Source: Pyropia yezoensis (taxonomy: Eukaryota; Rhodophyta; Bangiophyceae; Bangiales; Bangiaceae). From it: DNA of 64,000 nt. Location: contig CM020618.1 in assembly GCA_009829735.1 (NCBI GenBank), positions 26,760,894-26,824,893 of the forward strand, in the 5' to 3' direction. The position numbers and the translations under genes were made by a program. The notes under the pieces are model-generated. The model was not told where the DNA came from. It saw only the letters and a program-made list of their open reading frames with translations, and did no database searches. Below, piece after piece: positions 1 through 11,870 of the stretch; positions within the stretch are counted from its first letter, which is position 1, and the number at the start of each line of letters is the position of its first letter.

Positions 1-439
1 GCGACAGGAAATGCAACAAGTGCCGGTGTGCCGCGGGGCGCGCGCTGCCGTCGCCGGCGAACGGCCCCACGCCACCTCGCAAACACAGCGTAACAAGGCG
101 CCAAACCGGCGCCACCCTCACAAAGAAAAAACCGCGGCCCCAACACGCCCGCGGCGCCGCTCCTCCCATCAACACAACCAAAGTACGCGCCGCCAGCGCG
201 GCGCGGCATCCACAAACGGGGTGCGCCACACGATGCCCGTGGCGCCGTCCCACTCCCCCGGGGGCGACCACGTCGCCACGACTGACCGGCCGACGCCCGC
301 CCCCACCAGCCCTCACTCCCCGCCCCCACCACCCCCCATTCGGATGTGGAAGCCCCCCACCCGGTCAGCGGGGTCCTCCAGCGCCGGTGTACACCCCAGA
401 AACACCCCGACGGCCGCGAGTACCACCCCCCGGCGGGCT
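1..439. other. GC-rich stretch, no gene recognised
   Basis: The sequence is very C-rich with several overlapping open frames of low-complexity composition. None of the translations shows a domain or motif I recognise. The stretch leads directly into the inverted repeat that follows. I see no supported gene here. Confidence 0.4.
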
Positions 440-729
440 TGGCAGCCGAAACTGTCGGAGCGGTCCCCCGGGACGCCTTCCAAGCTCTTGGTGCCCTTTT
501 TGTCGTTCCCCGGGCTGTCCCGATTGTACTCGTGTGAAGCCAACGTCTGTGCCCGTTGGGGAAGCCCCCACGTGGGAGAGCCCACGTGAGCTCCCACGTG
601 GGGGCTTCCCCAACTGGAACAGACGTTGGCTTCACACGAGTACAATCGGGACAGCCTGGGGAACGACGAAAAGGGCGCCAAGAGCTTGGAAGGCCTCACG
701 GAAGACCACCCGGACAGCTCGGTCCGCCA
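440..729. repeat. Long inverted repeat (foldback), arms of about 140 bp
   Basis: The inner arms are perfect over 24 bases (555-578 against 591-614) with a 12-base spacer that itself contains CACGTG. Outside this the two arms stay recognisably complementary out to about 440 and 729, with scattered mismatches. The core stem is GTTGGGGAAGCCCCCACGTG. All overlapping open frames here are products of the palindrome, not genes. It could be a foldback/MITE-type element or a strong cruciform; no flanking target duplication was identified. Confidence 0.75.
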
Positions 730-891
730 GTCCCACCGGCGGGTAGCACCCCGACCGCCAGGCTGTCCAGCGTGGTCAGCCGCGCCAAGGCACACAGCCG
801 CCTACGCCTGCGTCCCGCCCCAAGTCGGCGTGACGGTCGGCGCGGCCAGCTGCTCCACCCCCCCCCCACTTCCGGGCAGCCGTCACCCAAC

Positions 892-1425
892 TCACGCATC
901 CGCGCAGAGGTGGGCGCGCACAAAGTCGTTCAGGCGGTCCTCCATGGCGGCCACCGCGGCCGGCAGGTTGGGCGGCCAGCACGGGCCCCACTCGCTCACG
1001 ACGTCCGCACCCCCGCGGGAGCGGGGGACGTCGCCGAGGCCCAAAAAGGGCGGACCGCCGGCGGGCGCAAGGTCGAGTGCCACAGCCAGGAAGTTGATGG
1101 TCTGCCGCACGTCTGCCTTCAAAGCCCGTGCAAAGTGTCGAATAGCCCGGCCAATCGCGACCGCGTCGCGGTGGTGCACATCGGCCGCCACCGCGGCAGC
1201 CTTCTCCCCCTCCTCAAACGGGGCCACCAAACACCGCACCCGCCCGTCGGGGGCACTGACCAGCACCAGCAGCAGGGTGGCCCAGACAGACGGGGCACAC
1301 GCGTTCACGAAGCGGGCCACCTCGACCTTGGCCACGTGCAGCATGGTGGCGGCAAAGTCGGCCGCGGCAGCCGCGGCCATCGGCGCTGACGCAACGTCCG
1401 GCGCAGCGCCCTGCACGCTGGCCAT
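892..1425 (-). CDS. Hypothetical protein, 177 aa
   Basis: I do not recognise the family. The open frame extends upstream to 1593, but the stretch before the methionine at 1425 is proline- and arginine-rich junk-like sequence, whereas from Met (MASVQGAAPD) onward the composition is that of a folded, mostly helical protein. It has an Ala-rich start, a hydrophobic core (VWATLLLVLVSAPDG), a charged middle and a C-terminal helix ending in RLNDFVRAHLCADA. There is no signal peptide, transmembrane segment or obvious catalytic motif. The other five frames give only low-complexity shadows, which supports this one. The function is unknown. Confidence 0.5.
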   Translation of the reverse strand: MASVQGAAPDVASAPMAAAAAADFAATMLHVAKVEVARFVNACAPSVWATLLLVLVSAPDGRVRCLVAPFEEGEKAAAVAADVHHRDAVAIGRAIRHFARALKADVRQTINFLAVALDLAPAGGPPFLGLGDVPRSRGGADVVSEWGPCWPPNLPAAVAAMEDRLNDFVRAHLCADA

Positions 1426-3180
1426 GCCGCGGCTGTGAATTTGCGGGGGAGGGGGGAAGAATCGACGTGGGGGGGGCGGGTCCCCTGGGAGGTGGAGACG
1501 GGCAGCGACACGGGAGAGAAGGGGTTTTGGGGGGGGAGCCGTGGCCGGACGATGGAGGCGCGGGCCGCGGACGTTGGCGCCAGCCGGGATCAAATCCTGC
1601 CGCTGCTGCGGTGCGTGCGGCGCCGGGCCGTGGCCAACAGGGGGGGGGCTTGAGGGTCAGGCGCCCTCGAGCCCCCCCTTTCTCCGCTCCTGTCGCGCCA
1701 GAGCGTGCCACCCCCCACCCCCCCCCCCCCCCCGGGGCCCCCCCTTCGAGGAAGTTCCTCTATCTCTATAGGATACAACAGGCTGGGCACAAGAGCCAGC
1801 TCGGCGGCCGCAGACAAGGAGTCCAGGCGGCCGCCGACGGGGCGTGCTTGTTGTGTGGCAATCGCCTCTGGCGGGGCGCGGTGGCGCAGGGCGCACCCCC
1901 TTGCCAAATCAGACACCTCCCGGCGTGGCTGCGCCCAACCTCCCCCCCCCCCCCCCCACACCCACACACGCCTCTGCCGGGCGTCAAACGTTGACCCTCA
2001 GGGGGGGAGCTGCAATCTGTGGCAAGCGGTCGCCTGTCTGCGTGGCGCTTCTTCCCCCCGACCCGATCCCATCAGGGCGGCCACCGCAGTCGGCTGGAGA
2101 TAGACCAACAACCAGGCGCAAGCGCGGGGGCGCATTGCGCGTCCCGTGGGGGGGGGGGTGGAGCCCGGGCGGAGAAGGGGCGCGCCGCCGTGTCCACGCC
2201 TTGGAGGCGTGGACGCGGAGGACCTGGTGTGGGAAGGAACCTCTGGTGAAGAGCGACACCCGCGGCTGACAGAGGGCAGACCACAGGCAGGCACGCCGAG
2301 AGGGAGAGCAGGCCCCCCAGCGCTGGGACCGGCGAGGGGATGGAGCAGGAGAGGCCTCGACAGGCGACCCAGTGGCGCACCGGCCACTCCAGGGGTGGGG
2401 GGGGGGAGGCGGGGTGGCGGTCTGTTGGGCGCGCACGTGCCCCTCGTGGGCGCCCCCAAACGCGCGGCGCGGGCGCACAGATCTCAGACCCCGCGTTCCA
2501 GTCTCCCTTGATTTGACTGGACCTTGCTGACCCGTCTTGGCCGCCCTCCCCCAACAGGCCCCCAAAAGTACGTCGTGGCGCCACCGTGCCGGCGCGCCCG
2601 CCCCCCGCCCCCCGACGCCCGCCCCCCGCCCGCCGCCCGCCGCGGGCGATGATGGTGACCGCCGTCGACCTCGGTGCGACAAGCGATGGTGTGCCATAGA
2701 GTATTGGGGGTCGGCCGCACTGCGCTGGGCAGACTTTTTTTTTTTTTTTTTCTTCTGTTGTGCCGGCTGTGTGTGCGCAGCGTTCGCGCCCCTGGCACTG
2801 TCGCTGCTGGAGCCGCCCCACCCTCCCCCCACCCCCCACCCCGCCCCCCTCCCATTTCTGGCCCAGTCCCGTGAGCCCGCCGCCCACCGGCCGCCGCCTC
2901 AACCACTCCACGTACGCCAGTGTCCTGACTTGGCGCCTGCCGTGGCGGTGGTAGGTACTGTATCGGTTCCGGCCTCAGCGGGTGCGGCCGCTCGCCCTCC
3001 GCCACTGTGGCGTGCCTACGCTGTTGGTCGCAGCCGCCACGACACGGCCGGCAGCTACGCGCCAGAGCGCTGACGCGTGAGCGTTGGCGCCAAGGGTCGC
3101 GCTGGGGATGGGGGGCATACGGAGGGAAGAGGGGAGGGGGCGGGGAGGAAAGTGAGGCCAACGTCTGGGGGAGCAGGGGG
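1426..3180. other. GC-rich intergenic stretch with homopolymer runs
   Basis: It holds long C and G runs (about 1710-1740 and 1930-1960), a T run of about 17 (near 2734-2750) and many overlapping low-complexity open frames on both strands. None contains a recognisable domain, and the frames interrupt one another. I see nothing supportable as a gene; homopolymer lengths may be unreliable. Confidence 0.4.
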
Positions 3181-3270
3181 CAAGCTTGCTCCCTGGAAAG
3201 GCGGCAGGCTTTCCCCCTTGGGAAGGCGGTAAAATTTCCTCTTGGGAAGGCGGCAAGCTTGCCCCCCTTG
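3181..3270. repeat. Short tandem repeat, about 3.7 copies of a 24-25 bp unit
   Basis: Units begin at 3181, 3205, 3230 and 3254. They share the core CTTGGGAAGGCGG (first copy diverged), followed by a variable CAAGCTT / CAGGCTT / TAAAATT segment. The repeat lies in noncoding sequence. Confidence 0.7.
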
Positions 3271-3794
3271 CCCCCTTCCAACCCATTAAAGTGGTGGCTG
3301 GAACAGTGTCCATGAGACAGGGGCCGTCTTGCAATCGCCTCGGACTGTCGCCAGTGCGACTGCTTTGCCACCTGCTCGGTGATTCATCTTACCTTCACCT
3401 GCACAATGAGTGTGCCATACACCTTGCGAGGCTGTTCATGGTCGGAACCAGCAGAGGGGCCACGACTTTGGCTGGGGGCATTCGGATGGCGTCCTCGTCC
3501 ACGACAGGCCACGATGTACAAAACAGCAGGTGGGCAAGATCACGCACTTACAGCCCAGGTCGATCGCAGAGAGGCTCGAGCACAGCCACGCTTCCTTGAC
3601 CTTGGACCCTCGTCTCTCTTCACTCACTCCAACGATGGACGCGTTCGTCACTTTCAGGTGCCGTTTCCTGATGCGAAGATCCATGCGTAATGGTACAAAG
3701 TGTCGTCGTATTTAATGTTAGGTATACGGTCGGGTGAACTTCGCCCACCCCTTCTTACTCCTCGAAAGCAGGCACAAGAGTCGCAACTGCCCGC

Positions 3795-5453
3795 TTAGAA
3801 GAAGAAGCGAGCGGCCGGCGACGCGGCTGCAAGCAGGTTCCTGATGGCAGTAAGGATAGCCAGACCCGCAATGATGAGGTTGGCAGCCGTCCGGGCAGCC
3901 GCCGCAGCAGCGGCAGCGGCAGCTGCCTGCAACTGGGCAACTTGAAGCGAAAGCTGGAGGAGCGCCAAAGGCGAGATCTGACGCGTCGCAGATGAGAGAC
4001 CGAGACGGCCGCTCAGTTGGAGCATCCGCGCCGTGGGCACGGTACCGCCCAGCGACACAATCAGGGCAGCCGCATCATCGACCGCTGACTGCACCTCTGC
4101 GAGCGCCGTCTCGGCATTCACCACCTCGGCCGCGGCCGTCGCCGCATTGGCTGTCGCATCGTCCACAATCTGCTGGAGCTCCGCCAGCTGTGCCGTCACT
4201 TCGGCGGTCACCAGCGCCGGGTCGACGGCCGCAATCTCGGCCTGCGCGTCAGTCAGCGCCTGCGTCACAGTAATGACAGCCGCGTCCGCGTCCTCCTGGG
4301 CGGCGCGAGCAGCTTCAACCGACGCCGCCGCCTGTGTGGCGAGGCCCTGGATGGTCGTAAAGGTGGTGAGAACCGCTGGGTCAATGGTCGGCGTGGGCGC
4401 CATTGTCGGAGGAGTCACTGGCGTCATCGTCGGCGCCATCGTCGGCGCCGGTGCCGCGCTCGGCGCCGGCGCATCGCCCCCAATGATCACATTGCCGCCC
4501 GCGCCACCGGCACCACCAGCGCCACCGTCCGGACCCGCGCCACCATTCCCACCGTTGCCACCGTTGCCAGCCACAATGGCCGGGGCGGCCGTCGCGGGCA
4601 CGGCCGTGGCGGGAGCGGCCGTCGCAGGCGCGCGCGTAGCCACGACAGGCGGGGTTGCAGTGCGGCGAGGCGGGGTAGCGGTTCTGGCCGGTGGGGTGAC
4701 CGGCACCGGGAACACCTTCCCATAGTTGATGCCTGGGACCACAAACACCACCTTGGGCGTCGCCGCGGGCTTCGGGGCCTTCGTAGGCTTGGGCGTCACC
4801 ACAATAAATACCACCTTGCCATTGACCACAGTCCTCTTGGGCGACGGCGTCGGGCACGGCACCTTGCAAGTCTTCTTCACAAGCACCTCCGATGTGCACT
4901 TCTTGGTCACCTTGACGTCACGGACGCACTTGGCCTTAGCTTGCCCCGAAGGCGTAAAGTACTGGGACGTCTGGGGGCACGCGACAGTGCGGCGCTCCGT
5001 CACCTCACAGTCCTTGGTCACCTTCTGGAGGAAGCTGCAGTCCTTTGAAATCAGACAGGGCGTCGGCGACGGCGTCGGCGTCGGGCACGCCTTGGCGCAC
5101 GTCCGCTTCTCCACAACAGTCGACTTGCAGGCGGCCAACGTGGTCGTCTCCAGGAAGCAGCGGGTACCGGAGACAAAGACGGTGGCGTGCGTGCTGCACG
5201 CCACCTCCTTTGTCGTCTTGGTCTGGCACGTGGCGTCCACAACCTTCTTGATGGAGCAGTCAAAGGTGATGACGCAGGGGGTGGGGGTGGGCTTGGGCGA
5301 CCTTGTGGCCGCCGCCACCTGCGTCACCACCACGGTCGTCGTCGTTGTGCCCGTCGTTGTGCCCGTCGAGGTGGTGGTGGCTGCCGCCGCCGACGCCACC
5401 GCAAGGGTGGCCACCAGCGCCGCGCCCGCGGCAAAGATCCCCATGCGCGCCAT
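3795..5453 (-). CDS. Secreted modular protein with two eight-cysteine modules
   Basis: This is a 552-aa protein with an N-terminal signal peptide (about residues 1-25, MARMGIFAAGAALVATLAVA). A Thr/Pro linker leads to two cysteine modules at residues 60-123 and 133-200. Each has eight Cys with spacing C-x5-C-x9-C-x9-C-x(12 or 16)-C-x9-C-x9-C-x3-C, and each is followed by a PTPSP-type linker. Next come a Pro/Thr/Ala region, a Gly-Asn/Gly-Ala stretch (about 295-325), an Ala-rich predicted helical or coiled-coil segment, and a hydrophobic C-terminus ending in RFFF. The order suggests an extracellular matrix or cell-wall protein, with the modules held by disulfides. I do not recognise the module as a named family. 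The start is the first Met, directly before the signal sequence. A TATAAA lies about 150 bases upstream. Confidence 0.85.
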   Translation of the reverse strand: MARMGIFAAGAALVATLAVASAAAATTTSTGTTTGTTTTTVVVTQVAAATRSPKPTPTPCVITFDCSIKKVVDATCQTKTTKEVACSTHATVFVSGTRCFLETTTLAACKSTVVEKRTCAKACPTPTPSPTPCLISKDCSFLQKVTKDCEVTERRTVACPQTSQYFTPSGQAKAKCVRDVKVTKKCTSEVLVKKTCKVPCPTPSPKRTVVNGKVVFIVVTPKPTKAPKPAATPKVVFVVPGINYGKVFPVPVTPPARTATPPRRTATPPVVATRAPATAAPATAVPATAAPAIVAGNGGNGGNGGAGPDGGAGGAGGAGGNVIIGGDAPAPSAAPAPTMAPTMTPVTPPTMAPTPTIDPAVLTTFTTIQGLATQAAASVEAARAAQEDADAAVITVTQALTDAQAEIAAVDPALVTAEVTAQLAELQQIVDDATANAATAAAEVVNAETALAEVQSAVDDAAALIVSLGGTVPTARMLQLSGRLGLSSATRQISPLALLQLSLQVAQLQAAAAAAAAAAARTAANLIIAGLAILTAIRNLLAAASPAARFFF

Positions 5454-5601
5454 GGTTGGCGATCAAGGGGGGGGGACGGGCGGCACGGGCGGCGCGGTAG
5501 GGGAGGGTTGGAGGGGGCGAGGGGTCACGCTGTGGGAGCCGATGGGGAGGACTGGGTGAGGAGCAGACCGGGAAGGCAGAATGCTGCCGCGGGGTCGGGG
5601 C

Positions 5602-5607
5602 TTTATA
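5602..5607 (-). promoter_or_regulatory. Candidate TATA box for the secreted-protein gene
   Basis: On the minus strand the bases read CAGTATAAAG. The motif sits about 150 bases upstream of the ATG at 5453, in otherwise GC-rich sequence, and in the right orientation. The assignment is by position and motif only. Confidence 0.45.
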
Positions 5608-5609
5608 CT

Positions 5610-7100
5610 GCTTGCCCCTGCGGTCCGACGGCGCTTGCGGCGCGGCCGGCAGCCCGGGGAGGGACGGCGGGGCACACCCGCCCCCCCCTGGCCCCCCACA
5701 GGGAGGGGGCGGGTGGGTGGGGTGCGGCTGGACTGGGAGGGAGGAGAGGGCCGCCCGCCGCTAACCCCCTGCGGTCGGGTGACGGCCGGCCGACTCGCCA
5801 CCCGCCCACCCGCCCACCGCGTCATTCGCGAGTGTGGAAATGACACCCGCCGTTATTCCATCCCAGCTGCTGGTCGACGAGCTGGGCGGGGGGGTGGGGG
5901 GGGGGGGGGGGGGGCCCGGGGGGGGGGCCGGGGCAAAGGGCGGAGAGGGAGACTGGTGCGCAGGACAGTAGGAGAGGGAGGGGCTAGCGGGGGTGCGCCA
6001 GGACCGGCTGGCTGTCTCGCGGCTGTGGATGGCACGGGGAGCCACCGTTTCGGGGCATTGGCGGCGCCAACCCCCCCCCACCACCCCCCCCCCCACCCCC
6101 CCCCCTTCCCGCCAGACCACTCCTTCGAGTTGAAGGGACCCCCTACATGTTGCTGCCCAACGGGACGGGCTCTCCCGCCTCTCACTCCACCCAGGCCGCG
6201 GCCGTTGCCCTGCGTCTGTGGATTGGCGCGCCAGTGCCAAACTGGGGTGCCAGCGGCGGCGGCAGCGGATCGTGCAAGGCCCCGATATATACCAGGGGCG
6301 CGGCTGATTGCGGCGCGCGCCGTCGAGCGACGGGGTGGGGTCTGGGGCGCCCCTCCCCCCCTCTCCCTGCCCTCACACACCCTCACCGTTTGCGGTCGGC
6401 ATGCCGCCGGCCGTCGACCCGTTGGGGGGGGGGGGGGACGAGAGGAGGGCAGCACGGGGGGGGGGTTGGGGGTGGGGGGGGGGTGGGGAGGACGTTTCCA
6501 GGGCTAGCTAGGGAGGGGACCGGCTCAATCCCTCCGACGGTGGGGGCTGCACAAGAGCAACGACCACGGTGGCTTGTCCTTCCGTCCCTGTCTTTGCATG
6601 ATCCCATGTCGCTGCGGAAGCGGACCATCAAACGTTTTGGGGGGGGGGGGGGGGGCTGGGGGGGCCTCCCCAGAACCGTCCATCGCGGTTCACCCTCACG
6701 GTGAGGGGCGTGAGCACGTTGCCCAGGCGGTCAAAGCCTTGTCCTCACACGGTGTGAGTCTGGGAGGGGGGGGGGGGGGGGGGGGGTGCGGTGGCGCGGC
6801 GGCGGTGGCGGCGGCGACGGCGGCGGCGGCGGCGGTCGCGGTGGGTGGGGGATTCGCTCCCGCCGACCACGAGACACCCAGTCACGTGGCCTACGCCCCA
6901 GGCCAGCATCGAGAAGGACGGGCCCGACGAGAGGCCGCTTGTGCGGCCGGGGAAGCGCCCCCTTTAGCAGCCGTAGGATCAATGGTGTGCATACCGAGGA
7001 GGACCGCAGCGGCGGCCGGCTAGCCGCCGCTGCAGGCTTGACTGGCAACCAACGGCATGACAACACATCCCTGGCCACGGCTCTGCCATCAGAGGTACAA
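5610..7100. other. GC-rich intergenic stretch with poly-G runs
   Basis: Repeated G runs of 8-20 bases (around 5888-5930, 6425-6485, 6640-6665 and 6765-6786) and a GGC/GCG microsatellite-like stretch (about 6786-6842) dominate. Open frames here are arginine/glycine/proline low complexity without domains. The G runs are potential quadruplex sequences and also places where run length may be misread. No gene is supported. Confidence 0.4.
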
Positions 7101-10100
7101 CTAGTATTCAGATACCGCTGGGGGGTCCGTGGGGGGACGATGGGAAGCCAGCTGCTTGCTTCATGCATCTACGTATACTTATGGATGCTAGTGTTGTTTA
7201 CTAGAAGCATAGTTTTGGCATGTACTGTACATTATCCGACGGTCGCATCGACGGTCTCTCGACGCAATATCTTGCCACGATGTGAAATTACCGTCCAGAT
7301 GTGAATATGATGAAGAAGGTCGCCACCCGTGCCCGAGAGATCCGGGCGTCGGGCGGTGGTCCTTTATATCAAGCGGGTAATTGCATGCAGGTAAGTCGAT
7401 CTACAATAACTCTCACACCAGATGTAGGATCGCACGACAGTTCCCGACGGTATTTTGCAATTGTACAGCTAGTAAGTCGGCGCTCATCTTGTACAACTTC
7501 TGTACATCACGCCACGTTTTGCTTCCGGACGACTCTCTGGGGGTGCCCCTTGCAGCCAATACTTGGATTCTTGAACACGGATCGCACAGTACATACATAT
7601 AGGTCCAGGGGGAATCTGGTGTGCACGCGACTCTTCTGTTCTGGGGTCTTGCTGCCCCTCGTCAGGGTAGAACCACCATGGCGGGCACGTGCCATACTGT
7701 CGTTCGAGATACTGAGCCATGTACCTAGTAGCCATGGGCACCCACCTTCTTCACCGCGGCCGGGCAGCAGGCGGCGTCAATTTCTCCTGCTGAACCAGCT
7801 TCGCGTGAAGCACGACACTTGCCCCAGGAGAGGGCACCCCCTCCACGTCTGGACTGACGGAGCTGACCGCAGAAAGGGGCCGCCCTCCCCCAACCGCACA
7901 CTTTCCCACCAGCACACCACCGATACGGGAAGTCTGCGTCTTTAACGGTCCGTAGATCAGCCTCTCACGGCAGGCGTCAGCCAAGCATGTAGATACGTGG
8001 CTATCAACGCAAATGACGAAGTCAAACAATGTCATTAGTGACACTGAGTTACGAAAGTGGTTTCTGAATAAAAGTATGAGAAGCACAGGGTGGACGCCTG
8101 ACGCACACGTCCGTACTCGGCAGCTTGACGCACAAATTGGAAAGGGAGAGAGGGGGAGCTGGAGTGCAACGACGCGTCACTTGCCAGGCTGGCGAAGACC
8201 CAATCATCAGCCGTAGCCGGCGGCGGCCAACGCGGAGTACGGTTGGAGGCGCCTTGGGTGGCCCATCATCGAGTCTGGCTGTGCCTCTTTTTTAACGGCA
8301 TGGGTGGAGTCCTTCTCGCGTGCGCCTCGGGCCAGACCTCTCGGCGCGAGAGTAATCAAGTTGCTTCTGAATCCTTCGTGGCGTAAGCCGGCAGGCGGGC
8401 CGCTCCACGCCTTTGCTGCCCGTCGGGTTGGGGAGGGGAGGCGGGTGGGGTGAAGTCGATGAGAAGGGCATGCTGTCCCTCCGGCCCCGACAAGGGCGCA
8501 TTTGCACTCGCGGTCTAGGCGCGCGCACGACAACAAAAAATCTACCCGCTGCCCTCGCCTTCCCGGGAACGCAGTTAGACTGTCATGGGAAGCTGAGAGT
8601 GGAGTATCCAATCGATGGCGAGTAATGCGCCGTGTCCGGCGTCTGAAGGGCAAAGTCACTTTGCAGGCTGTGACGTAGTCTGCCGAGCGAGCTGCTTGTC
8701 GTCAAGCACTTGGTAACTGCACGCATGAGCAGTGGACCGCGGCCACACCAATCGCTCTGATACGCCGACCGACGCCGCCCTACGGTGGTCAAAACATCTC
8801 GTATTCTCCCACCCCCCCCGCACCCCCTTTGACCATGATTATTGTCCTTCCCACGAAAAGTGTATCCGGAAGGCTCGATACATGCATCGGAGTCGCCAAC
8901 CAGACGCCCATTGAGGTAACCAATACGGATGCTTTCAGTTCTACTTTTTGTGAGCAGCACGATATATGGCCTTCCGCCCACGGCCGCTCCTCTGCCTGAC
9001 AGCTCGTGAGAGCATTCCCAGCGGTGGCGCCCTATCCCTTACTTTTACCGCCAGTCGCAAAACACGTGGTGGATGCTGATTGGATCAACACCATTTTATA
9101 GAGCGATGCCAGAAGGGACCCTCCCAGCGGTTGGTGGCCCTATAGCATGCGGTCGCAACAAGTTGTTCTGCATTTGACCAGCTCCCACCGGGGACCAGTT
9201 CAAGTTCTTACCACCTTGGCCCTTCTTGGGTGTCGCCCCGGACACGGCCTCCTGGGCCCCCGGCATGGTCTCAGCACGCAACGGTGGGGATGCATGGGGG
9301 GGAGGGGAAGAGGCCATGGTGGAAACGCGGTGGGGAGGGATCACGGCCGCGGCCGGGAGGGGAGCGGGGCGGGAAAGCCGGGCGCGAGGGGCTGGGGAGG
9401 ACACAATGGCGCATGTGCATGCCGCTTCTTCCCGGCGGAGAGTCGTGCGATCCAAAAGGACCGGCGGAAATTATCCTCCGGCGTGGACTGCATTGGATTT
9501 CGATTCGGGGCTGGCCACTGTCTGCGAGAGACAGCTCTGGGAGGTGGTGTGGGAGGGGGTCGATGCGCCTTATAAACGACCCGCAAAGCTCACGGATCCC
9601 CCCTATAATGGTCGATTATAGCGCGAGGCTCTGACCTATCCCAGCTTTTAGCGTTACCGCTCACGGTAAAACAACACCAGGTGCTTTGAGGCACGTGCAT
9701 CGAATCGCAGATCTGAGCTTCGAATCGCATGCGAGATTACCGCCTGTACCACCCCCCCGTCTTGTCCTGTGACGCCACTGCCCAGCACACAGTGCGCCCC
9801 ACGCCACGAGCGGCACACGGTTGTACTCCCCGCAGCTTGGGCTCCATGCCCATGTGTTTTTTGTGGAAAAAGATTGAAAATCGGCCACCTGCTGCCGTCA
9901 TCCGTACAGTACCAAAGCATGCCCACCCGTTCGTCACTCACCCCATGATGCCAACACCACCAGGCACCGAAGAGCAACACCACGCACCAAAGTGGCTTCC
10001 TCTACCCGTCCTGCTTCTAGTACACCAAAAACGCGGTGTGTACCTTCGCATGTTGGCCAGGATAGGGCTTGGTCAAAAAACAAAGCAGGAGAAAACAGCT

Positions 10101-11300
10101 GTCTTTGAGCCCCTCCTCCCATCGCCAAGACAAGTATAGCAACCGGGCACCACCGTGGCCCTAACTATACCTCTGAGTCCCTGTGAGCTTGCTGGCACAT
10201 GAAAATCCCACTGCCGGTACTCAAACATGCTCCGAGGAACAGCTGTTTGCACACACTCAGACCCTCCGTTCCCAGCGTATGGTTGCAGAAAAGAAGCGGA
10301 TTTGTACAGAAAGGAACCACTCTGGCAGATGGACATAGAAGTTGTCCACTTTCTGGTCCAGCATCAACACCTGGGGCTCGACGCCCTCCATGCTGTGCTT
10401 TTTTCTCTACTTCAAAGTGTATTTCTGACGCCGTCAAGTAGCACCCAGGTGGCCCAATGTGCGTGGTCGTGCTACACTCAGCATGATTGATTCGCTCACC
10501 ATGCACCGCAGACCCAGATTGATCGCCAATCCGGGTGTTTCCATTGGCCTCATGGTCTGGTCGACATTCCCGGAGCGACACTTACAGTCCGTTGGGCTTC
10601 TCTCGCTCGTAGCTCAGAGAGAACAGAAGCACTCAGTAAAAAAAATACACTTCTTACTCGCATCGGTCTCCTCTACAAGCACGTGTGTTGTGCTTCTCTT
10701 GTAGTCCACGGGAACCTTGGATCTCAGGGAGAGTGGCCGACATTTGACACACACTAGCTACAAGCGTGAGTAAAAATGACCGCGCGAGCGGCGGGCTTCT
10801 GGCCAGAACACGCGCTGCACCATGTGTAGCATCTGACGGTAAATGTTGCAGTACCCCGAATTTTGTCTCATGGCGTCAATAACAACAACAGACCCACAAG
10901 AGGCCAATGGCATGCCTCAGATGGCACACCACTGGCCAATGAGTGCTCCGCGTTGGTGTGGAAACAGTGCGATCTGAGACTTTCTCGAGATTTCTGCCCA
11001 CATCGAAGAGGGAACAGGCATCCCAGGAACCAGCTGCGACCTCTTCCAGTGCTCTTGAGTGGATCGGGCCGAGATAGAGGGAAATCCGCCGAGATCGTGA
11101 GAGAAAACAACAGCTATCTGACCAACCAGCGTTCGGTACCAGATCCGCCGCGACTGCAGCCAATCATCGCCTGATCAAAAGGAAAGCCCCACAGCACGCT
11201 ATAGGTCCGCTGCGTGCTCCCAGCACGCGGTTGGCTCATGGCCTTGTTGTCACGCTGTTGCTCTTGTCTCCATGAGACAAAATTCGGGGAACTGCAATAG
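7100..11300. other. Lower-GC gene-free stretch
   Basis: Base composition is visibly more balanced than on either side, and no open frame longer than about 215 codons occurs. None of the translations shows a motif I recognise. Sequences resembling TATA boxes occur (for example near 9090 on the minus strand and near 9570 on the plus strand) but no convincing gene follows them. It may be decayed repeat DNA or intergenic sequence. Confidence 0.4.
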
Positions 11301-11870
11301 TATATATTCTATTTTTTTTGACGGATGGGCAGGACCACACAAACGGTGCGCACCCCCCTAAATTTAGATAGGTAAGCACACCCCCCATCTGCGCGCCCCC
11401 TGAAGAAGGACGAAAAACTAGCTGCTGCCAACACACACGCGGCGCCGTGGCGACAGCGCCTGCGCCGGGCACGCGCCCAGCTGGAGCACCCCCCACCCGA
11501 CCACGGCAAAAGGGGCAGTGGCGGTGTCCCGGAAGTGGACGCAACTCGGGTTGACGACAGCATCGCCGGTGCGTCTGCTGTCCTGGTTTGGGGGAGCAGG
11601 GGGTAGCCGCAGGCCCGCGTACTGCCGCGGGCGGGCAGGGGCCCCCGCCGCCCGCCCACGTGCAGCTGCCGCGTCATCTGCCTGTCTGCCCCAACGCCAT
11701 CCGCCCCGCCCGCCTGGCACGCCCCAGATACTTTGCACGCACACACAAGGAAGCGCACCGATTTGGGCCACGGGGCCGCCACGCCGCCAACTCTACCGAC
11801 CACCCGACTCTCCCCCGCATGCGGCGGCGCGACTGCCGCCAACCGTGGCTCGTCACGACCAGCGAGCGGC

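Noticed and set aside
10073-10581. Minus-strand frames in the lower-GC region as a transposase remnant
   Set aside because: Scattered Cys and His but no ordered transposase motif that I could defend.
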